From NCBI RefSeq assembly GCF_001039275.2, contig NZ_CP030117.1, positions 4,877,501 to 4,941,500 of the forward strand: a DNA stretch of 64,000 nucleotides, written 5' to 3'. Positions 38,835-46,622 of the stretch are shown one piece after another. Source of the stretch: Brevibacillus brevis. GTDB lineage: Bacteria > Bacillota > Bacilli > Brevibacillales > Brevibacillaceae. A program made the position numbers and the translations under genes. The notes below the pieces were generated by a model that was not told where the DNA came from, searched no databases, and was given only the letters and a program-made list of their open reading frames with translations. How positions within the stretch are numbered: the stretch's first letter is position 1; each line of letters starts with the position of its first letter.

Positions 38835-40523
38835 TTACTCCCTTTCAATCTTCACTTCTGGCCCGACAAAGACTTCAAACAACCGCTCCCACGGAAGCTT
38901 GATCTCCAGATCCGATAGTTCGACGATTTCGCCTTCAAACGTATTCTTGCCTCGCTTTCCGATAACCAGCGATTGATTGGCAAAATAGTTTTCGTACCAA
39001 TCTTCCGCATGTGGTGTCAGTGCATCTCTTACAAAGTCATTAACTTCGTCGTAGTCATCTCCGAGATTCCACTCATTTCCCTTTAACTCTTTTACGAGGT
39101 CACGTGCTTCGGCCATCACTTCATTTCGGTAATGATGGTCATTTACAAACGATGACAAGAGCAGATTAATATGGGTTTCTGCCGCATCCACCGTTAAGGG
39201 CACACCGAACTGATTTCCTTTTTCCAAAAAGGCTGATCGTTGCAACGCCTGTCCCAACGCGCTTCCCATGTTATTTCCCGCCGTTCCCCATGCCGTGTAG
39301 GCGAAAAGCTCCGGCAGCTTTACTTCTTCTTGTAGTCGCTCGATCAACTCAGAGTCAGCTTTGTTTGTAATCGTAACGTCTGTAAGCGCGACCTGCTTTC
39401 CTTCCTCCAGAAGATCATTGATTTCTTCGACGAACTCATCCAGGTCTTCGCGTCTCTCTGCATTGCTTTGTCCTTTTTTCTTCGGTGAATGGATCATTAA
39501 CACGATATCTGCATCGTCTTCATCCCGAACGGGCTTGCCGCCTGCTGCGATAATATGCTTCTCGACGTTTACATCAAAGGTCGTGTCTTCAAACGGCGCC
39601 GTCCACTCGCTGCCGTCTATACCCGAATACTCGACTGCTACTTTTGGATGGATGCGCATTTCGTTCAAGGCGAATCTGCTCAACAAGACGGTTCCTACTT
39701 CGTCCGCTCCAGGGAAAATCGCTACACGATCCTCTACATCCAGCTTCTTTGCTTTTTGGACCAAAGTCTCCCGCTCTGCCCGGTGAAGACCATGAGGAGC
39801 AGCGTCATCCTGAGCTAGCACTAAATAATCAATGGTCCCATCCTCTACCCAGTCGATCAACAGTGAGTTAATCTTGTGGTTGCGCTCGCGGGCATTCAAG
39901 TAATCTTCCAGCACAGACTCGGGAATCTCCCTTTCCAACTGATCGAGCCGATCCTTTTTTTCTGTCATGCCGAGGTTGTGCACCTCATCGTATAAAATAG
40001 CCCATTCTCTGATTTGCTCATAGTACTTCAAAGTTTCAGGATCAGTCGCCGTCACCGCCAAGCGTTGAATCGTATCGAAGACGTAAATCGGCTTTTTAGA
40101 ATGCTTATCTCTCAGTCTCTTAATGGCTTCGATATTCGACAGGGCCTCTTCATAGGACTGTTGATCGGTACGGGACGCTACCAGTCCGCCATATGCCAGC
40201 ATGCTGACAGAGATGACCGAGCCGTCCACTTTGCTTGCTTGTTTGATCAGCCAATCGCCAATTTCTTCCCCATCGCCCGGCGTCATAAAGTGACCGAGCA
40301 TGTCTTCATCGGGCATAATCGCCTCCACCCCGCCTGCCCTTGCTGACATTTGTGGAAAATACGTGTTGACCGGACGATCATCGAGGGGGACAAGGGCGAC
40401 TTTGGCAATTGGCTTTGGTGACGCTTTTTTCGCCGCAACTGTACTCGTCTGCGTAAATGGAACCATGCCTGTTACTAGTGCTGCCATAGCCAGTGTTGAA
40501 ATGACAACGCGCAACTTTTTCAT
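38835..40523 (-). CDS. Secreted DUF4127 protein
   Basis: A 562-residue protein with a signal peptide (VVISTLAMAALVTGMVPFTQTSTVAA) and a single DUF4127 domain. Family hallmarks are VALVPLDDRPVN (residues 42-53), SMLAYGGLVASR, VLAQDDAAPHGLHRAER, FPGADEVGTVLLSR and FAYTAWGTAGNNMGSALGQ. The Asp/Arg/His-rich conserved motifs look like an enzyme active site, but no activity is established that I know of. It is the last gene of a locus with a sugar-type ABC importer and two-component system, which suggests action on an extracellular carbohydrate or wall-derived substrate (inference). AAAGGAG precedes the ATG. Confidence 0.9.
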   Translation of the reverse strand: MKKLRVVISTLAMAALVTGMVPFTQTSTVAAKKASPKPIAKVALVPLDDRPVNTYFPQMSARAGGVEAIMPDEDMLGHFMTPGDGEEIGDWLIKQASKVDGSVISVSMLAYGGLVASRTDQQSYEEALSNIEAIKRLRDKHSKKPIYVFDTIQRLAVTATDPETLKYYEQIREWAILYDEVHNLGMTEKKDRLDQLEREIPESVLEDYLNARERNHKINSLLIDWVEDGTIDYLVLAQDDAAPHGLHRAERETLVQKAKKLDVEDRVAIFPGADEVGTVLLSRFALNEMRIHPKVAVEYSGIDGSEWTAPFEDTTFDVNVEKHIIAAGGKPVRDEDDADIVLMIHSPKKKGQSNAERREDLDEFVEEINDLLEEGKQVALTDVTITNKADSELIERLQEEVKLPELFAYTAWGTAGNNMGSALGQALQRSAFLEKGNQFGVPLTVDAAETHINLLLSSFVNDHHYRNEVMAEARDLVKELKGNEWNLGDDYDEVNDFVRDALTPHAEDWYENYFANQSLVIGKRGKNTFEGEIVELSDLEIKLPWERLFEVFVGPEVKIERE

Positions 40524-40553
40524 AGACCCAATCTCCTTTCAAAATGAAAAGGT

Positions 40554-41897
40554 TTAATCGAGGACGGCATTCGCTAGACGCAATTGTTCCTGTAATTTTG
40601 CCACGTGAAGCAAACGCGGAATGGTTTTGTCGTGAAACGCAATGGCCGCTGCTGTACCTGCTGCTTGCCCTGTAGCCATACAGCTCGGGGTAAGCCTGGT
40701 CGTAGCCAGCGCCTCATGTGTCGTAGAGATACAACGCCCCGCCGCAAGCAGGTTGTCGATGGATTGAGGGATCAGGCATCGATACGGAATGTCATAAGCG
40801 CCCTCCCCTTCAATATCTGCTGCCACTACGCCTTTGCCAGAAGGATCGTGAATGTCAACCGGATAGCCGCTTCGTGCGATGACATCCGGAAAACGTCTGC
40901 CCGCGACCACGTCTCCGATCGTCAAGCTGTACTCCCCGACGATTCTGCGTGTCTCACGGATGCCAATTTGCGTTCCGACTGCGGAGACGGATGCTTTCGC
41001 GAACCCGGGAACTTTATTTTTCAAAAATTCAGACATCAATATCACTTGACGTCTCCCTTCTTCCTCCGCTTCCGTCAAATCCTCGACATCTGTTCCATCC
41101 AATCCCTGCACCCGCGTGCAATTGATCAGAACTTCATCACTCTCGGGCCCTGTGAAAAACAGAATTTGATCCCGATTAATCGGAACGCCTGACATTTTCC
41201 AATGCGTATAAAAGCCTTGAACACCTGTCAGCGGAATGGACGGCAACTGTGCAAACGGCGTCTTGTGATAAAACTCATCCGGATGATCAAGCATGTACTG
41301 CTTCACCTGCTCCAGATCGACGCCGCGCATGCGAAACTTCATGGTCATCGGCTGTGTCAGCCCATCTGCATCTCGCCCTTTACTCGTCGGCGCTCCCGAT
41401 AAATAAGCGATATCTGCATCTCCTGTCGCATCGACGAACACCTTGGCCTTGATCTCATACTTGCCCGATTTACTGGTGAGGGTAACAGAAGTAATCTCTG
41501 TCCCCTCTACCTTCACCTGATCGACAAAGCTGTGGACAAACAGCTTGACGCCCGCTTCCTTGAGCATTTCCACAGCGACCAGCTTGTAAATTTCCGGATG
41601 ATACGGCGTGACTGTACTGACGAATCCCACCGTATCCTGCAAATGTCCAGGCGATCCCCCCTTTTCTTGCAAGCGGTCGACGATTTCCTGTGCAATTCCT
41701 TTAATGACTTGCTCGCCACTCTCCGTATGAAACGTCATCCACGGATAAACAAGCGCAATCGTCGACATCCCTCCGAGAAAGCCGTAACGCTCGATCAGGA
41801 TCGTTTTGGCTCCCAATCGTCCGCTGGCGAGAGCGGCACTGATTCCTGCCGGTCCCCCGCCTATCACGACTACATCTGCTTCCACTACTCGATTCAT
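40554..41897 (-). CDS. FAD-dependent oxidoreductase (FAD_oxidored, PF12831 type)
   Basis: A 447-residue flavoprotein. The dinucleotide-binding motif is VVVIGGGPAGISAALASGRLGAKTILIER (residues 9-38), followed by GYFLGGMST-type YGFLGGMSTIALV; KVFVDATGDADIAYLSGAP and the C-terminal NLLAAGRCISTTHEALATTRLTPSCMATGQAAGTAAAIA close the FAD site. This family commonly accompanies carbohydrate ABC transporters and DUF4127, and probably oxidises a sugar or sugar derivative. The ATG at 41897 has AAGGAG 9 nt upstream. Substrate unknown. Confidence 0.9.
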   Translation of the reverse strand: MNRVVEADVVVIGGGPAGISAALASGRLGAKTILIERYGFLGGMSTIALVYPWMTFHTESGEQVIKGIAQEIVDRLQEKGGSPGHLQDTVGFVSTVTPYHPEIYKLVAVEMLKEAGVKLFVHSFVDQVKVEGTEITSVTLTSKSGKYEIKAKVFVDATGDADIAYLSGAPTSKGRDADGLTQPMTMKFRMRGVDLEQVKQYMLDHPDEFYHKTPFAQLPSIPLTGVQGFYTHWKMSGVPINRDQILFFTGPESDEVLINCTRVQGLDGTDVEDLTEAEEEGRRQVILMSEFLKNKVPGFAKASVSAVGTQIGIRETRRIVGEYSLTIGDVVAGRRFPDVIARSGYPVDIHDPSGKGVVAADIEGEGAYDIPYRCLIPQSIDNLLAAGRCISTTHEALATTRLTPSCMATGQAAGTAAAIAFHDKTIPRLLHVAKLQEQLRLANAVLD

Positions 41898-41941
41898 CTG
41901 CACTCACTCCTTGTTGAGCTTCCTTTCCATCCATGCTTCCT

Positions 41942-42799
41942 CTAGTCTTTGAGACCCGTCATCGATACACCCTCGATAAACTGCTTTTGGGCGAAAAAGA
42001 ACACGATCAAAAGCGGCAAGGTCGCCATGACGGACGCACTCATCAGATGATGCCACGCTGTCCCTACTTCATCGGTAAACAAGGACAAAGCAAGTGGCAG
42101 TGTCATCATCTCTCTGTCGTTGATGAAAATGAGCGGATCGTAAAACTCGTTCCAGCTCGTCAAAAACGTAAAAATCGTCAGCGTCGCGATGGCTGGCTTC
42201 GCCAATGGCAGCATGATGCTCCAGTAAATCCGCCAACGCGAGCAGCCATCGATCATCGCCGCCTCCTCCAATTCTTTTGGAATCCCGAGGAAAAACTGGC
42301 GCATGACGAACACTCCAAAAATTCCGCCTGCCCCGAATATCGGAAGCACAATCAGCGGCACATGCGTGTTAATAAGCCCAAGCATGCGCATGAACAAAAA
42401 CATCGGAATCGACGTCACTTCATGCGGGATCATCATCGTCGACAGCAGCACCAGAAAGACGATATTCCGTCCGCGAAACGGGATTCGGGCAAACGCATAG
42501 CCCGCAATCGAGGCAAATAATACCGTTCCAACCGTGACCAAAATCGCAATGTACAGGCTGTTCCAATAGAACAAATGAAATGGCGTATTCGCCAAAACCT
42601 CCGTGTAGTTCTCCAAGCGGATCGACGAAGGGATAAACTCTGGCGGAAAGACGAATATTTTGGCTGGCTCTTTTAATGAAGTAGAAAGCATCCACAAAAA
42701 AGGCACCAGCATCAGTAGGGAGATCGCTCCTAACGCGACATAGTGACCGCCAATCCCCAATAACTTGCCCGCTTGTAATCCGTGGCGATTACTCTTCAT
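41942..42799 (-). CDS. Carbohydrate ABC transporter permease (MalG type)
   Basis: A 285-residue inner-membrane permease with six helices and the EAA loop EELEEAAMIDGCSRWRIYWSIMLPLAKPAIAT near residue 185, which docks the ATPase. It follows the CUT1 family layout (LMLVPFLWMLSTSLKEPAKIFVFPPEFIPS at the start). It overlaps the end of the partner permease gene by 11 bases. No ATPase gene is in the locus, so a shared MsmX-type ATPase is expected. Confidence 0.95.
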   Translation of the reverse strand: MKSNRHGLQAGKLLGIGGHYVALGAISLLMLVPFLWMLSTSLKEPAKIFVFPPEFIPSSIRLENYTEVLANTPFHLFYWNSLYIAILVTVGTVLFASIAGYAFARIPFRGRNIVFLVLLSTMMIPHEVTSIPMFLFMRMLGLINTHVPLIVLPIFGAGGIFGVFVMRQFFLGIPKELEEAAMIDGCSRWRIYWSIMLPLAKPAIATLTIFTFLTSWNEFYDPLIFINDREMMTLPLALSLFTDEVGTAWHHLMSASVMATLPLLIVFFFAQKQFIEGVSMTGLKD

Positions 42800-43727
42800 G
42801 GAACACCCACCTTTTTCTAAACTGCCACTGTAAGAGCGTAAACACTAAAATGATAAAGAAGAGCACAAAGGCAAGTGCAGACGCATAGCCGAATTCAAAG
42901 TTTTTGAAGGCGCGCTCCCATATGTAATAGACGAGCACCTTTGTACTGTTATCCGGCCCACCCTGGGTCATGACGTAAATCTGCCCAAACACCTTGAGCG
43001 AGCCGATGATCGTCAACAACGTGGTTAAGAAAACCGTCGGACTGATCATCGGGATCGTAATCTGAAACAATTGACGCGTCCGACTGGCTCCATCAATACG
43101 CGCCGCCTCATACAGGTGAACGGGCACCTGCTGTAAGGCAGCAATGAACAGAACCATGTTCAAGCCCACATTTTTCAGGACACTTGTCACGATCACCACC
43201 GGCATCGCCAGCTTGGGATTGTACAGCCAAGAGGGGCCTGTAATCCCGAACATCTGCAAAATTTGATTGATAAACCCTGTGTCTGTCGCAAACAAATACT
43301 TCCACACAATCGCCCAGACGATTAGCGATGTCATGACTGGCACGAATATGGCTGTGCGGAAAATCCCGATCCCCGGCAGCTTGCGCACGAGCAGTAAAGC
43401 CAACCCCAACGCCAACACGATGTTCAGGGGGACGAGACCGGCCGAGAACGTAAATGTATTGCCCACGACCCTCCAAAATTCGGCATCCTGAAAGATCGCT
43501 CTGTAATTTTCCAAACCAATAAATTCGGCTTCCCCCAGTAACGGCCAATCCGTAAAGCTCATGTACAGCGCGAGCAAAAGTGGTCCTAGCAACAGCACCA
43601 CAAACCCGATGGCCATCGGGCTGACAAACAGCCATCCCGTCAAATTCGCTTCCCGGTTGAAGGATTTTTTCCTTGTGCCACTTGTTCTCTTGTCAGGAGA
43701 GAGCGGGACATTCAACTTGCTCTCCAT
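42789..43727 (-). CDS. Sugar ABC transporter permease (MalF type)
   Basis: A 312-residue permease with six helices (GWLFVSPMAIGFVVLLLGPLLLALYMSFTDW at the start) and the EAA loop LYEAARIDGASRTRQLFQITIPMISPT around residue 215. It pairs with the 41942-42799 permease to form the CUT1-type channel. AAGGAGG precedes the ATG. It lies 11 bp after the TIM-barrel-like gene. Confidence 0.95.
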   Translation of the reverse strand: MESKLNVPLSPDKRTSGTRKKSFNREANLTGWLFVSPMAIGFVVLLLGPLLLALYMSFTDWPLLGEAEFIGLENYRAIFQDAEFWRVVGNTFTFSAGLVPLNIVLALGLALLLVRKLPGIGIFRTAIFVPVMTSLIVWAIVWKYLFATDTGFINQILQMFGITGPSWLYNPKLAMPVVIVTSVLKNVGLNMVLFIAALQQVPVHLYEAARIDGASRTRQLFQITIPMISPTVFLTTLLTIIGSLKVFGQIYVMTQGGPDNSTKVLVYYIWERAFKNFEFGYASALAFVLFFIILVFTLLQWQFRKRWVFHEE

Positions 43728-43738
43728 ACGATCCCTCC

Positions 43739-44425
43739 TTAGTTGTCGATCGCATTCCGCAATGCATGAATAGAACGGCGCATTTCATCCTCGGTCCTCC
43801 CAATCGCCATCGCTCCAGCTAACAGGACACGAACCCCCGTTTCTCGTAGAGCTCCTATATCCTCCGCCATAATTTTCCGCTGTGTCGGAACGATGATGGG
43901 GATGCCCGCCTTCTCAACGATGTACCGATAGGTGAGCAGGTCGGCAAATGTAAGCCTCGTGCCATACTCACTTCCCGGAATAATCGACGCCTCCAATGCG
44001 GTCATAGGAAAATGCTTCACGGCTTGCAATCGGGACAAATCAAACTGATCATCGATGGCAAACGTACTCGCCACCCCTTCGATTTTCATAAGGGACGCTG
44101 GCAAATGATGACCATAGATGGAGAGGAAGTCGATTCCCAGCGAATCGAACTGCTTGATTTCCTCGGGATTGAGTTCCTCCATTGATCCGCCCGGAACAAT
44201 GCCAATCGGCCCCGCGAACTGGCTGCGTATCGTTTGGAGAAAGTCCGTATATTCAGCCAGAGGACCGAACCGGTTGCCACTGGCACGATGGTACACATTG
44301 ATGTGCATCTTCAAGCCATCTGCGCCTTCCTCCATCGCTGCTCTGGCCAAGGTCTCATCGTTTTGCGGGAGACTGACCATTAGCAGAAAAGGCTTCTCTT
44401 CCAGTGCCTGTCGAAAACGATTCAT
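43739..44425 (-). CDS. TIM-barrel-like protein, family not identified
   Basis: A 228-residue cytoplasmic protein with a beta/alpha-barrel rhythm: LLMVSLPQN, GADGLKMHINVYHRASGNRFG, GPIGIVPGG, GIDFLSIYGHHLPASLMK, AVKHFPMTALEASII, IPIIVPTQRKIMAEDIGALRETGVRVLLAGAMAIG. The last segment resembles the phosphate-binding end of barrels such as HisA, NanE or PdxS, suggesting a phosphorylated sugar or related ligand. No specific family is recognised. Start at 44425 (GGGAGG, 5 nt) preferred over an adjacent ATG at 44428. It sits between the binding protein and permease genes, so it probably acts on the imported compound. Confidence 0.75.
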   Translation of the reverse strand: MNRFRQALEEKPFLLMVSLPQNDETLARAAMEEGADGLKMHINVYHRASGNRFGPLAEYTDFLQTIRSQFAGPIGIVPGGSMEELNPEEIKQFDSLGIDFLSIYGHHLPASLMKIEGVASTFAIDDQFDLSRLQAVKHFPMTALEASIIPGSEYGTRLTFADLLTYRYIVEKAGIPIIVPTQRKIMAEDIGALRETGVRVLLAGAMAIGRTEDEMRRSIHALRNAIDN

Positions 44426-44443
44426 CATAACCTCCCACTCAAG

Positions 44444-44474
44444 TCACAACGGCCTGTATCCCAGACCGTTGTGA
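44444..44474 (-). promoter_or_regulatory. Intercistronic hairpin after the binding-protein gene
   Basis: TCACAACGG and CCGTTGTGA form a perfect 9-bp stem with a 13-nt loop and no T run, just 5 bp after the binding-protein stop. Such hairpins typically stabilise the upstream mRNA so the binding protein is made in excess (inference). Confidence 0.6.
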
Positions 44475-44479
44475 CGAGC

Positions 44480-45772
44480 TTACTTTTTCATGATCGGATT
44501 GACTTTCTCTTCTAGCAACTTCACGATATCCGCAGGCTGTGCCGTTTGACCGAATAATTGATCAAAACCAGCCAGTATCGTTGTGTCGATTTTTTGCCAA
44601 TCAACATGCCCTGGCTGCAGGTGTGCCTTAGGCATCTCGTCGATAACCGCCTGCTTGATGTGTGCAGGGTCGGGGTTGCCTGGAACATTCAAAAACGGAT
44701 CGGAATTCAGCACGGACAAGCGCGGCGGTACAAAGTAAGTCGAGGTCTCCTGGACACCCTGCTCGCTCGCGAGGAATTTGAGGAATAACTTAGTCTCCTC
44801 CAAATGCTTTGTTCCTTTGAAAATCGAATATCCTGCCTGACCGAGCATCGGTGCCGAGCCTTTTGAACCCGCTGGCATCGGAGCAATGTCCCACTTGAAG
44901 TCCTTGATTGTCCGCGCCTTCGAAACGTAGCTGTACACATCAAAGAACATGCCAATTTTGCCTGATTCAAAGCTGACTTGCTCACCCGCCTTCGGATGCG
45001 ATCCATCTGTAAACATCATCCGTTGGAGCATGCTGAGTGTCTCCACCCCGTATTGGTCATTCCACGTAAACTGATTCATTTCTTTGTTGAACGGGCCGCT
45101 GCCATTTGACCATGAATAGGAAGACAGGATGATCCACGTTTTCCAATCGCGGAAGAAGTTGGCCCCGTAGATTTTGCTTGCTCCTGTTCCGCTCGAGATC
45201 GCTTGCGCCGACTTTTCGAATTCCTCCCACGTCCATTTTCCTTCTTTCGCTAGATCGTTCGGGGATTTCAAGCCTGCCTTGTCAAACAAGTCCTTGTTGT
45301 AAAACATCACGGTAGGCGGGGTAGAAAACGGCAGTCCGTACAGTTTGTCGTCTTTTCGGAACAGCTCAAGCGTCGACGGAATAAAGTCGTCCAGCTTAAA
45401 AGCAGTGTCGTTCTTTACATCCGAGACATCTTCCAAAATCCCATTTTCCATAAACTGTGGTACCATTCGTTCAGACACCCAACCGATGTCAGGCAGCTCC
45501 TGACCAGCAGCGAGCACCGTCACCTTTTGCTGATAATCGGGGAATGGAACAGATTCCAGCTTCACCTTGATGGTCGGATTTTGTTGCGTAAATTTTTCAG
45601 ATAGCTTCGTATACAGGTCTAGGTGGGCTTGGTTGCCCCATGTTAAAAACGTAAGCTCGACTGCTTCTTTCTGACCCGTTGCGGAGTCACCGGGAGTCGT
45701 CGCGGTGTTGCTGCACCCAAATGTAAACGCTGTCAAAGCAGTAGACAATGCCAACAGGATTGCCTTTTTCAT
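44480..45772 (-). CDS. Sugar ABC transporter substrate-binding lipoprotein
   Basis: A 430-residue SBP_bac_1-type lipoprotein. The lipobox is AFTFGC with Cys20 as the lipid site; the mature protein begins ELTFLTWGNQAHLDLYTKLSEKFTQQNPTIKVKLE and has the family pattern LYGLPFSTPPTVMFYNKDLFDKAGLKSPNDLAKEGKWTWEEF. It delivers a mono- or oligosaccharide to the two permeases. GGAGG precedes the ATG. The two-component genes lie 91 bp upstream, the usual arrangement when YesMN controls the transporter. Confidence 0.95.
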   Translation of the reverse strand: MKKAILLALSTALTAFTFGCSNTATTPGDSATGQKEAVELTFLTWGNQAHLDLYTKLSEKFTQQNPTIKVKLESVPFPDYQQKVTVLAAGQELPDIGWVSERMVPQFMENGILEDVSDVKNDTAFKLDDFIPSTLELFRKDDKLYGLPFSTPPTVMFYNKDLFDKAGLKSPNDLAKEGKWTWEEFEKSAQAISSGTGASKIYGANFFRDWKTWIILSSYSWSNGSGPFNKEMNQFTWNDQYGVETLSMLQRMMFTDGSHPKAGEQVSFESGKIGMFFDVYSYVSKARTIKDFKWDIAPMPAGSKGSAPMLGQAGYSIFKGTKHLEETKLFLKFLASEQGVQETSTYFVPPRLSVLNSDPFLNVPGNPDPAHIKQAVIDEMPKAHLQPGHVDWQKIDTTILAGFDQLFGQTAQPADIVKLLEEKVNPIMKK

Positions 45773-45863
45773 GGCGTACCTCCTTATCTGTTTTCCCTGT
45801 CACCAGTATAAAATTGAGTGAATAGTAAGATAAATCACGTGAAATTTAGATTTGGTATGAGAT

Positions 45864-46622
45864 TTAAAGATCTTCACTGCCTTCGAGGTCTCGGTAGCTC
45901 CCGGGTGTCATCCCGACTTCCTTTTTAAATACCAGCATGAAATGCTTCGCGCTCTGATACCCTACTAAGCGGGCGATATCATACACCTTCAGACTCGTCT
46001 CGTGTAATAGCTGCTTGGCGCGGTTCATCCTCACCTGCGTGATGTAGTCGGAGACATTTTCCCCCGTCTCGGTCTTGAACAATTGACTCAAATAGATCGG
46101 ATTCAAATGAACAGACTCCGCCAGCGTCTGGAGTCTCAGATCGCCGTCCAAATGATCGTGAATGAATGCTTTTACCTTGCGAATGATTTGTCTTTCTTCT
46201 CTAGGACTACCGTCGACGCTGCTTTCTTCTTCCCGGACTTTCTTTTTGCGATCCAGCACTTGCCTGATTTTTGTGAGCGTGCTCACCAGCTCTAATCGAT
46301 CAATAGGCTTCAAAAGATAGTCAGAGACTTTGTACTTCAACGCTTTCTGTGCGTAGTGAAAATCACCATAGCCACTAATAATCACGATGGGCAGATCCTC
46401 GTACATCTCCCGGATTTTCCCGATCAGCGCCAAGCCGTCGACTTCCCGCATGCGGATATCTGTCACAATCAAATCAGGCATTTCCGTGCGTAGATAATGC
46501 AGGGCATCCTTTCCATTTTCCGCTTCTGCCATGACGGCAAAACCAAACGTTCCTTTTTCAATTAACGCTCTCAAGCCTTCCCGAATCATTCGTTCATCTT
46601 CCACCAGCAATACTTTGTACAT
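45864..46622 (-). CDS. Response regulator with AraC output domain (YesN-like)
   Basis: A 252-residue regulator: receiver domain (residues 1-120, phosphoacceptor Asp55 in DLIVTDIRM, signalling Lys in YLLKPID) and an AraC-type double helix-turn-helix (about 150-250, LQTLAESVHLNPIYLSQLFKTETGENVSDYITQVRMNRAKQLL and VYDIARLVGYQSAKHFMLVFKKEVGMTPGSYR). It is translated from within the 3' end of the kinase gene. It probably activates the adjacent sugar importer genes. Confidence 0.94.
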   Translation of the reverse strand: MYKVLLVEDERMIREGLRALIEKGTFGFAVMAEAENGKDALHYLRTEMPDLIVTDIRMREVDGLALIGKIREMYEDLPIVIISGYGDFHYAQKALKYKVSDYLLKPIDRLELVSTLTKIRQVLDRKKKVREEESSVDGSPREERQIIRKVKAFIHDHLDGDLRLQTLAESVHLNPIYLSQLFKTETGENVSDYITQVRMNRAKQLLHETSLKVYDIARLVGYQSAKHFMLVFKKEVGMTPGSYRDLEGSEDL

